64,000 nt of DNA from JARFQW01 sp963842955. GTDB taxonomy: Bacteria > Pseudomonadota > Gammaproteobacteria > Steroidobacterales > XN24. Both the position numbers and the translations under genes were made by a program. Positions 25,905 through 33,514 of the stretch are shown piece by piece (the stretch's first letter is position 1; each line of letters begins with the position of its first letter). Location: NCBI GenBank assembly GCA_963842955.1, contig CAWJIJ010000009.1:744001-808000 (forward strand), written 5' to 3'. The notes beneath the pieces are model-generated. The model saw nothing but the letters and a program-made list of their open reading frames with translations. It ran no database searches and was not told the origin of the DNA.

Positions 25905-26320
25905 GCTATCGAGCCCGGGAGTTCATGAGCCAGAGCTTCGTGACTTTCAGTCCGGAGACGGATGTGCTCGAGGTCGTCCGGAAGCTGACGGATTACAACA
26001 TCTCGGGCGGACCTGTCGTAGACAGCCAGGGCAACCTGGTGGGAGTCATCTCCGAGATCGATTGCCTGCGTGCGGCAGTCCAGGCGTCCTATCACGAGTC
26101 CTGGGGCGGTACGGTGCGAGAAGTGATGCGTGAGGCCACCCGGACGGTGGACGTGGACGACAGCATCATGCACGTGGCCAATCTCTTCGCCGACCAGGAA
26201 TATTCCTACTATCGAGCCTTCCCGGTCATGAAAAACAACCGGGTGGTCGGACGGATCAGACTGCGGGACGTGCTCCGGGCCTTCGACGTGATGAGCCAGG
26301 AAGCCCGGGGAGGTAGCTGA
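25901..26320 (+). CDS. CBS domain-containing protein
   Basis: A 139-residue protein made of two CBS motifs. The first covers FSPETDVLEVVRKLTDYNIS with GGPVVDSQGNLVGVISEID. The second covers DDSIMHVANLFADQEYSYYR with AFPVMKNNRVVGRIRLRDVL. CBS pairs bind adenine nucleotides and usually sense energy state. GTG 25901 is chosen because it overlaps the nqrM stop (GTGA) and gives VSYRAREFMSQSF at the start; an open frame upstream overlaps nqrM. Co-translation with the NQR genes suggests a regulatory link to the pump, which is inference. Confidence 0.85.
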   Translation: MSYRAREFMSQSFVTFSPETDVLEVVRKLTDYNISGGPVVDSQGNLVGVISEIDCLRAAVQASYHESWGGTVREVMREATRTVDVDDSIMHVANLFADQEYSYYRAFPVMKNNRVVGRIRLRDVLRAFDVMSQEARGGS

Positions 26321-26321
26321 C

Positions 26322-26781
26322 TTGCGTTTTACCGAGATGTGCCAGGCCCTGGAACAGGCGCGCCACTGGCACCTGGATATTGCCGATCGCTTTGGCAAGG
26401 CGGCCACGGCAGACAAGGTGGGTCCGAGGGCCCGGCTGCTGTTCGACTACATGGGATCGCGCCACGAGCTGTTTGCCCATGCAGTGGAGGAGTTCATGAC
26501 CGAGTGTCCCGCAGTAGAGCGCGACAGCTGGGCCAAGCGTTCAGAATATGGCGGGGTGCTGGCGGATATCCTGGACAAGAGCGAGAGGCCTTCCATCGGC
26601 TTGGAGGAGGCGGAAGACCTTGGCGATCGGCGTCAATCAATTCTTCATAGATCTGTTCGACCAGCTTGCCCGCGGCAGCGACAGCCGCCACGTTCGGGAA
26701 GTGTTCGAGAGCCTCAAGGCTGGCGCCGAAAAAGAGCAGACAAAGCTGTCGCGCAACGTCAACCTGATGCTGGACTTCTAG
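26322..26781 (+). CDS. Small helical (ferritin-like?) protein, frameshifted
   Basis: About 152 residues when a one-base insertion near 26621 (GAAGACCTTGGCG) is removed. The first part is LRFTEMCQALEQARHWHLDI to EEAED, the second LAIGVNQFFIDLFDQLARGS to NVNLMLDF. It is all-helical by eye, with spaced His and Glu (ARHWH, SRHELFAHAVEEF) resembling ferritin-like or hemerythrin-like bundles, but I do not recognise a family with confidence. TTG 26322 has a good Shine-Dalgarno (GGAGGT, 26309-26314). It directly follows the CBS gene and ends 4 bases into the convergent ppk1. Confidence 0.6.
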
Positions 26782-28992
26782 CCACCCATTTTTCGACGTT
26801 TCTTTTTCACCGATTTCGCTGCCGCACGGGCTCGCTCCTGGGCGAGATCGATGAAGATCTGCTGAGCGCTTCGCTCGTCGTCGCCGGGTCCCGGCTGGCG
26901 CTGCACGTAGCTTCCGTCGCTTTGCATGTCCCACGCACTTCGATGATCCGCGAGCTGGATGGTCAACATGTGGTCCAGCTCGGCACGGAGTTCCGGCGGC
27001 TCCACGGGAAACACGGTCTCGACCCGTGACTCCAGGTTTCGGCGCATGCAGTCAGCGGAGCCGATGTAGTACTCCTCCTCGCCACCATTTCTGAAATGGT
27101 AGATGCGGGTGTGCTCAAGAAAGCGCCCCACAATGCTGATAACACGCATATTTTCCGTCAGACCTTTCAGACCGGGTCGGACTCGGCAGGTGTCGCGGAT
27201 GATCATTTCCACGTGGACCCCGTTTGCCGCCGCCTCGTAGAGGGCGCGAGAGATGTCGACGTCCTCCAGGGCGTTCATCTTGAATCGGATCAAGCCTTCC
27301 TCGCCTTGCTGCACGTGACGTATCTCGCGACGTATCTTTTCCAGGAGTGCCGGCTTGAGCACGGTAGGGCGCGGGCAGGAGCTTGCGGTAGCGGCGCCGC
27401 GGCGAGTAGCCGGTGGTGAGGAAGTTGAACAGCTCGGTCAGGTCGCTGCCTATCACCGGATCACAGGTCAGGATTCCGAGATCGCTGTACATGCGAGCCG
27501 TGCCGGAGTGGTAGTTGCCGGTGCCCAGGTGGGCGTAGCGCCTGAGGCCGTCGTAATCTTTGCGCAGGACGAACACGACCTTGCTGTGGGTTTTCAGTCC
27601 GAGGATGCCGTAGGAAACGTGAATGCCGGCTTCCTCCAGCCGGTTTGCCCAGTGGACGTTAGCCGCCTCGTCGAATCTCGCTTTCAGTTCGACGGCTACG
27701 GCCACCTGTTTTCCACGGCTTGCGGCGTCGATGAGGTGCTTGATGATCTGAGAACGCGAAGCTGTGCGATAGAGTGTCATCTTGATCGCCAGGACCTTCG
27801 GATCCCGGCTCGCTTCCATGACGAACCGCTCCACGGATGTGGCAAACGACTCGTACGGATGCTGAAGCAGGATGGGTCCCTCGCGACGGATCAGGTGGAA
27901 CAGATTGGGGGCTCCGGCGAGCAGGGGATGATCCACCGGCGCGTGCGGCGGATCCTTCAGGTCCGGCCGGTCAACCCCCATGAGCTCCATCAGGTCGCGT
28001 TTCTGCATGATGCCGTCGACAATGAAGACATCCTGGTCTTCGTCGAGTCCCAGTTCCGCAGCCAGCATACCCTTGTGCTCCGGCCGCATGCCGCTGGAGA
28101 CTTCCAGCCGCACCGTCGGCGCGAACTTCCGGTCCCGGAGTTCGCTTTCGATCATCTCCAGCAGGTCGTTGGCCTGTTCCTCGTCCCGTTCCACGATCGC
28201 GTTGCGGGTGACCCGAAAGACATCCCAGTGGTCGATGCCTGAATCAGGCAGCAGAAGATCGATATTGTTGGCAATCACGTCTTCCAGCGGAACGAAGTGA
28301 TCCTCGTCTCCCACCCGCAGGAACCGGTCGATGTCGGGGCCCACGGGGACCTTGATTCTCACCAGGTCATTACCGTGGCCGTCGGAGCGGGTCACGCTGA
28401 CCAGGATATTGAGAGAAAGGTTGGAAATGAACGGGAATGGATGGGCGGGATCCATGCCCATCGGCGTGACCAGAGGAAAGATGTTGGCGATATAGAACTC
28501 GCGGATGTCCTTCTGCTCAGTCTTGCTCAGCTCCTGGTAGCGGCTGACCCGGATGCCGGCCTCGTCCATCTGTTTGTGCAAGTCGATGGCCAGCTGTCGC
28601 TGGCGTGTTTTCAGTTCGCGAACCAGTTCGTGACAGGCTTCTATCTGTTCCTCGGGGGTGCGCCCGTCCACGGAGCGCTTCTGCACGCCGGCTCCGACCA
28701 GTTGCTTCAGCCCGCCGATTCGCTTCATGAAGAACTCATCGAGATTGGAGCTGACGATGGCCAGGAACTTGACGCGCTCCAGCAGGGGCGTGCGCTCGTC
28801 CTCCGCTTCGTGGAGGACCCGGGAGTTGAAGGCCAGCCAGGTGAGCTCCCGGTTCAGATAGAGATCCGGGTCGTCCAGCCAGCTCGTGTCCGAGTCTGGC
28901 GGCCCGCCCTGTGAGCCTGTACCCCAGCCTTCGGGTGAGGCGGCGGGCGGTACGTTGACCTGGGAGCGTCGATCGGATGCGGCGTGATTCAT
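26778..28992 (-). CDS. ppk1: Polyphosphate kinase PPK1 (frameshifted)
   Basis: About 737 residues reconstructed. PPK1 polymerises the gamma-phosphate of ATP into polyphosphate. The N domain has LNRELTWLAFNSRVLHEAED, and SNLDEFFMKRIGGLK follows. The catalytic domains carry GLKTHSKVVFVL with the autophosphorylated His, then YAHLGTGNYHSGTARMYSDL. The second His lies in FLEHTRIYHF. The frame breaks at about 27366, where PAP should be followed by TVLKPALLEKIRREI; one extra base there restores it. The start at 28992 (MNHAASDRRSQ) has a strong GGAGGA. The C-terminus ends in an unusual Lys/Arg tail (KSVKKKRRKMGG). Confidence 0.93.
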
Positions 28993-29218
28993 GGTGAGTC
29001 CTCCATTCCTCAAAGCTAGCACGGGCGAGCCAGTTCGCGAGTCAGTGTAGACCCCTAGGCGATGGTCGCCGGAGGCTGGCATTTGCGGCCTGCCGGGACC
29101 TGCCGACAGGGAGCCCGGCAGGCCATCCTGGTTCGAGCGGAGCGTTGGGGCGATGGCTGATTCCGACGCCATGAGACGTCCTGACGGATGTATTTTCCGT
29201 AAGCTGTTGCGCCACTGC
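28993..29218. other. Intergenic region between ppk1 and NERD-like gene, first part
   Basis: No credible gene. It contains the ppk1 ribosome binding site (reverse complement GGAGGACTCACC) next to the ppk1 start. I see no clear sigma70 promoter for ppk1 and no repeat. Confidence 0.4.
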
Positions 29219-29240
29219 GGAAAAGATGGATATCTTTTCC
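29219..29240. other. Perfect 9-bp hairpin with GGAT loop
   Basis: GGAAAAGAT (29219-29227) pairs perfectly with ATCTTTTCC (29232-29240) around the loop GGAT. It overlaps the possible -10 (TATCTT) of the candidate small RNA downstream, so it could be an operator-like palindrome or an RNA hairpin. Confidence 0.45.
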
Positions 29241-29244
29241 CGCG

Positions 29245-29346
29245 ATCCGGCGAGGCCGGCTCTGCAGAATAAGCACGGCGCGGCGTGAAAAAGATAAAAG
29301 AATGACAGCCGCGTTCTTGAACCCGCCCTCAGGGCGGGTTTTTTTT
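29245..29346 (+). ncRNA. Candidate small RNA ending in an orphan terminator
   Basis: A non-coding stretch of about 100 bases. It has a hairpin CGCGGC/GCCGCG (29279-29284 with 29308-29313) closing a 23-base A-rich loop containing GAAAAAGATAAAAG, followed 6 bases later by a strong plus-strand terminator with a T8 tail. No plus-strand gene ends nearby: the previous one ends at 26781 and ppk1 is on the other strand. A possible promoter is TTGCGC then, 18 bases on, TATCTT, which would start RNA near 29245. The A-rich loop plus U-rich terminator resembles Hfq-binding sRNAs. No family is recognised. Confidence 0.4.
29320..29346 (+). terminator. Strong orphan Rho-independent terminator
   Basis: AACCCGCCC (29320-29328) pairs perfectly with GGGCGGGTT (29332-29340) around loop TCA, followed by six more T. 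It is 76 bases upstream of the NERD-like gene and points into it, so it ends a transcript that begins within the intergenic region. Confidence 0.85.
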
Positions 29347-29421
29347 CTACACGGGTTTTGCCGTGACAGGCGCTGTCTCCAGCCGCGTTGCGCGCTAGAC
29401 TAGCGGCTGGGAGGAGTGCTC

Positions 29422-29958
29422 TTGGACTGGATTGCGTGGTTGATCGGTGCGGCGGCCGCTGCGTTGCTGATTGTCGGTGGTCTCCGCTGGCAGAAGCATC
29501 GGAGCGAGCCCCTCAATCGCGTTGGCCGGGCCGCCGCCGACTCGCTTGAAAACACGGTCATCCCGGACGGCCTGGGCGCCGAGATTCACGTGCCGCACCT
29601 TTATCTCTGCGGTTCCGGCATCTTTGTCGCCGAGTTCCGTGAGATCGCCGGGACCCTGTTCGCCGGCGAGCGGCTCGAGCGCTGGACGGTCATGGAAGCC
29701 AGTCGGCGCTACGCCTTCTCCAACCCCCTCGACGCCATGGAACGTCGCACCCAGGCGGTCCGCTTGCTGACTCCCGCCGTGCCGGTGAAGGGCCGAATTG
29801 TCTTGATCGGCGACGTGGAGTACGGCTCCGGGAAGCCGGATGGGGTCGTCACCCTGGAAGCATTCCTCGAGGAACTGGCAGCGAGCGGAGGTGCCACGGC
29901 CGCTGCGGTTGGCGCGTTCCACGGTCCGTGGGAGCGGGTACGATCAGCCGCTTTGTGA
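29422..29958 (+). CDS. Membrane-anchored NERD-like (nuclease-related) domain protein
   Basis: A 178-residue protein. One N-terminal membrane helix (about residues 2-20, WIAWLIGAAAAALLIVGGLR) precedes a domain resembling NERD. It shows VPHLYLCGSGIFVAEFREIA, a Trp at ERLERWTV, YAFSNPLDAMERRTQAVR and VKGRIVLIGDVEY. NERD domains are related to restriction-endonuclease-like folds, but function here is unknown. TTG at 29422 is preferred because GGGAGGAG lies 5-7 bases upstream; a GTG at 29416 is part of that Shine-Dalgarno. It follows the orphan terminator, so it needs its own promoter or readthrough. Confidence 0.6.
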   Translation: MDWIAWLIGAAAAALLIVGGLRWQKHRSEPLNRVGRAAADSLENTVIPDGLGAEIHVPHLYLCGSGIFVAEFREIAGTLFAGERLERWTVMEASRRYAFSNPLDAMERRTQAVRLLTPAVPVKGRIVLIGDVEYGSGKPDGVVTLEAFLEELAASGGATAAAVGAFHGPWERVRSAAL

Positions 29959-30083
29959 GGGTTGGCGGGACGTCGTCAGCCTGCCGCCAGGGGCCACGCA
30001 GCCCGTTTTCGTTTGATGATGGTGAGCCTGAGCCGCGGAGCGGGCTCACCGACCCTCTCGGAACGGTAAGCCCGGATACGGGA

Positions 30084-31512
30084 TCAGGCGGCCATCGCGG
30101 CTGTGTCCTTGTTGAAGTGGTCCGCAAGCACCTGCGCCACACAGGCGGTGATGTGCTTGCCTTTCTGGATGTGAAGAAACTCGTTCGGACCGTGAGCGTT
30201 GGATTTCGGTCCAAGCACCCCGGTCACCAGGAACTGGACGCCAGGAAATTTACTCCCCAGCATGCCCATGAAGGGGATGCTTCCACCCGTGCCCATGTAC
30301 ATAGCATCGGCACTGAAGAAGGCCTGCGAGGCCTTCTGCATCGACGCCTCCAGCCACGGTGCGACCTCCGGCGCGCTCCAGCCCCCCATCGCCGACTCTA
30401 CGTCGAACACGACCTCCGCTCCCATGGGCGGATGGGATTCGATGGCGCTCTTCACGGCAGCCGCCGCCACGCTTGCGTCGGTGGTTGGCGGCAGCCGGAA
30501 TGACAGCTTGAATCGTGTCTCGGGACGCAGCGTATTGCCGGCGCTCCCGATGGCCGGCAGTCCGTCCGCTCCGGTTACACACAGCGTAGGCCGCCAGGTA
30601 TTGTTGAGCAGCAGTTCGGTCGGATCCGACGACACCGGCCGGGTGGCGCCTGCCCAGGCGAATTTCTTCCAGACGGTGTCGCCGAGGATTCCTGCGGCGG
30701 CCCGGGCTTGCTCGACACGGCTCTCGGGAATCGAGGCGTGCAGCTCAGGCAGAAGGATTTCTCCGGTGACCGGATCTTCTATCCGGTCGAGCACCTGCCG
30801 AACGATCCGGAAGCTCGAAGGAACAATTCCGCTCGCTCCGCCCGAGTGGACGCCCTCCCCGAGTACACGGGCTCGAAGGGTCCCCACGAGGTTGCCGCGC
30901 AAGGTGGTCGTGCACCACAGCTGGTCGTAATTTCCGCATTCCGCATCGAGGCAGACCACGAGGCTCGGGTGCCCAATCCGGTCGGCCAGGTGATCAATGT
31001 AGTAAGGGAAGATCGAAGCTGCCGCTTTCCTCGCAGGCTTCGATGAGAATGACGCACCGGGCATGGGGGATGCCCTGGTCTCGCAGTGCACCGATGGCGG
31101 TAAGGGAGCCGAATACCGCGTAGCCGTCGTCCGCGCCGCCTCGACCGTAGAGTTTTCCGTCCCGGATGACCGGCTCCCAGGGCCCGAGGCCGTCCTCCCA
31201 TCCTGTGAATTCCGGCTGCTTGTCCAGGTGGCCATAGAGCAAAACCGTGTCCTCGTTCTGACCGGGGACTTCCACAAGCAGCACGGGCGTGCGGCCTTCC
31301 AGCCTGACCACCTCGACGGTGGCGTCCGAAGGGGCATGGGTCCGGCACCAGGTTTCCATCAGTTCCACGGCCTGGTCCATGTAGCCGTGGGTGGCCCAGT
31401 CCGGGTCGAACAGAGGAGACTTGTTGGGAATCTTCACGTAGTCGACCAGTTCATTGACGATGGAATCGTCCCAGAGGCTGTCGACATAGGTCTGAATTCG
31501 GCCCTGATCCAT
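30084..31512 (-). CDS. M20 family metallo-dipeptidase (frameshifted)
   Basis: About 475 residues reconstructed. The N-terminal part (MDQGRIQTYVDSLWDDSIVN onward) has the metal ligands in LYGHLDKQPE, GRGGADDG and EACEESGS. The frame breaks at about 31004, where SFDLP should continue YYIDHLADRIGHPSLVVCLD. After removal of one base it continues with DAECGNYDQLW, the lid domain and GPNEFLHIQKGKH carrying the last metal ligand His. M20 members of this type hydrolyse dipeptides such as carnosine-like or Xaa-His substrates; the exact substrate is unknown. The start at 31512 is ATG. Confidence 0.9.
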
Positions 31513-31707
31513 GGTGGTCTCCTGTGCGAATCAACAAATCTGAACTGCTAGTTTAACCGCTGGAAACGATTGTCCGGGGCTTCTTGCCGGCGCCAGCAGC
31601 GACCTTCCACCCCAGTTTCGTCCCCGAGCGTGGTCGGGCGAAAATCCGGGCTTGAGCGTCCTGAAGTATCTGTAATAAATACAGAGCATTAAGGCGCCTA
31701 CCTTGCG

Positions 31708-32515
31708 CTATGCATTGCTCCCTGCAAGGCCAAAGAACCGCTCGGCATTGGCGGTCGTGCGGGCTCCGACGACTGCCAGGATCCTGGTCGCGCAGCTGCG
31801 CCACTGCCGCGAGGATGTGGGGCAGGTGCATGGGCTCGTTGCGGCGGGTTTTCGGACGAGGCACCAGGTCCCTCGGCAAGAGATACGGTGCGTCGGTTTC
31901 GATCATCAGGCGATCGTCCGGGATTCCGGGCACGGCTTCCCTGAGAGCGTGCCCCCTGCGCTCATCGCACACCCAGCCCGTGATGCCCAGGTAGAGGCCC
32001 CGGTCGAGATAGTCGTCCCGGGCCGCCGGTCCTTCCGTGAAACAATGAGCGACCGCCGCGGGAAGCGATGGCAGGTAGTCTTCGAGGATGGCGAGAAACC
32101 GGTCATGGGCGTCCCTCTGGTGGAGGAACACGGGCATGGAGAGTTCGGCGGCCAGCTCGAGCTGCGCAGCGAATGCCCGCTCCTGATCCTCGGCCGGTGA
32201 GAAATTGCGAAAGAAATCCAGGCCGCATTCGCCAATCGCCACAACGCGGCGATGGCTGGCGATCTGCCGCAGGAGAGGCGTGGTGTCCGGCGTATAGTCT
32301 GCTGCATGGTGGGGATGGACGCCTGCAGTAGAGAACAGGCCTCCCTCGGTGTCGCTCGCCAGCATGCAGGCCCGTTGGCTCGACGCCTCGCAGCTGCCCG
32401 TCACGATCATTCGGCCTACACCGGCGGCCCTGGCCCGCGCTAGAACGTCGCCCAGGTCGTTGTCGAAACTGTCGTGGGCGAGATTCACGCCGATATCGAT
32501 GAGTTCTCCGGACAT
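31708..32515 (-). CDS. tatD: TatD family metal-dependent hydrolase (frameshifted near C-terminus)
   Basis: About 268 residues reconstructed. A TIM-barrel amidohydrolase of the TatD DNase family. It starts MSGELIDIGVNLAHDSFDND and has AGVHPHHA, the Glu of IGECGLDFF, FLHQRDAHDRF, AHCFTEG and IETDAPYLLPRDL, covering the metal site. Near 31783 one extra base breaks QLRDQ from ILAVVGARTTANAERFFGLA, the conserved C-terminal helix ending GSNA. Without the correction the open frame would run to 31553 with unrelated sequence. ATG 32515 is chosen over upstream in-frame codons because the barrel's first strand begins there. Divergent from the TPR-like gene. Confidence 0.9.
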
Positions 32516-32731
32516 GTTCGCGCTCCCGGCGTCTAATGCGCTTGCTGCGGCCCGACACGGCCCGCGGTGCGGAATTCTATGTGAATGGCCGAGCGGGCGC
32601 CGCCTCGATGGGGGCTTCGGAGCTGCCCCGTGCGGCGGCGCCCTGGCAGAATACCCATTGCGAGTGGCCCGGGATTGCCCGACGGGCGGCAGGCTCGCAT
32701 ACTGGCGCCCATCCGACGTCGGAGAACAAGA

Positions 32732-33514
32732 ATGATAAGAGGAGTCCGCGGCGCCGTGATTGGAGCTGCATTCGTCTGCGCGTTTGCGCATGCGGACTCG
32801 CCGTTGTCTCTGGAGGAGATGATCGCGGCGGCGGACGCCTCGTGGCACGCGCAGAACGAAACTGCGCTTCTGGCGACGCGACAGGGTCTGGCTGAGCTGG
32901 CCGCCGGGCGGCCCGGCGAGCGGCTCCCCGGCTACTATCTCGCGTTGATCGACTACCGGCTCGCCACCATCAACAGCGGCGGCCTGGCCAGCGGCACCCT
33001 ATCGTGGCTTGAGAGCTGTGAGGCCGGTTTGAAGGAGCAGCTGGCCACGGACGAGGAGTTCGGCGAGGGCTGGCTGCTGCTTGCCGCCTGTCGCTGGGAG
33101 CGGCTGACAGGGGCGGACCTGGGTGCTTTGCCCCTGGTTCCGCAGGCCCTGAGTGCCCAGTCCCGCGGTATCCGTCTCGTTGAGGAGAGCCCTCGGGCGC
33201 CGCTGGTCGACGCAATCGGGCTGATGCGTCGTCCTGCAAGTCTCGGCGGGAATTCGGCCAACGCCGAGCGGGCCCTTGAGGAGGGCCTGCGAAGATTCTC
33301 GGCCAGCTATCTCGATCCCGAGGGTATCGACTGGGGCCAGGAGGACCTCTGGCTGCGTCTTGGCGATCTCTATCGGTCGCGGGCCGATACGCTCAGGGCC
33401 CGGGATGCCTACGAACAGGTCCTCCTGGTGATACCGGAATCCAGCCTGGCCCGAAAGCGTCTGGAATCATTGCAGGGCGAAATCGAATCTCCGGGCGCGA
33501 GTGACCCACCCTAG
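32732..33514 (+). CDS. Exported TPR-like protein of unknown function
   Basis: A 260-residue protein with signal peptide MIRGVRGAVIGAAFVCAFAH ending near AHA-DSP. The mature part is helical, with pairs of helices resembling tetratricopeptide repeats (MIAAADASWHAQNETALLAT, ALIDYRLATINSGGLASGTL, EDLWLRLGDLYRSRADTLRA, RDAYEQVLLVIPESSLARKR). I do not recognise a named family. ATG 32732 follows GGAG by about 8 bases. The 3' end overlaps the convergent WS/DGAT gene by 4 bases. Confidence 0.65.
   Translation: MIRGVRGAVIGAAFVCAFAHADSPLSLEEMIAAADASWHAQNETALLATRQGLAELAAGRPGERLPGYYLALIDYRLATINSGGLASGTLSWLESCEAGLKEQLATDEEFGEGWLLLAACRWERLTGADLGALPLVPQALSAQSRGIRLVEESPRAPLVDAIGLMRRPASLGGNSANAERALEEGLRRFSASYLDPEGIDWGQEDLWLRLGDLYRSRADTLRARDAYEQVLLVIPESSLARKRLESLQGEIESPGASDPP

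Noticed and set aside
31553..31707. C-terminal extension of TatD to 31553
   Set aside because: The extension is read in the wrong frame after an insertion near 31783; the family C-terminus ERFFGLAGSNA and a stop at 31708 occur in the next frame.
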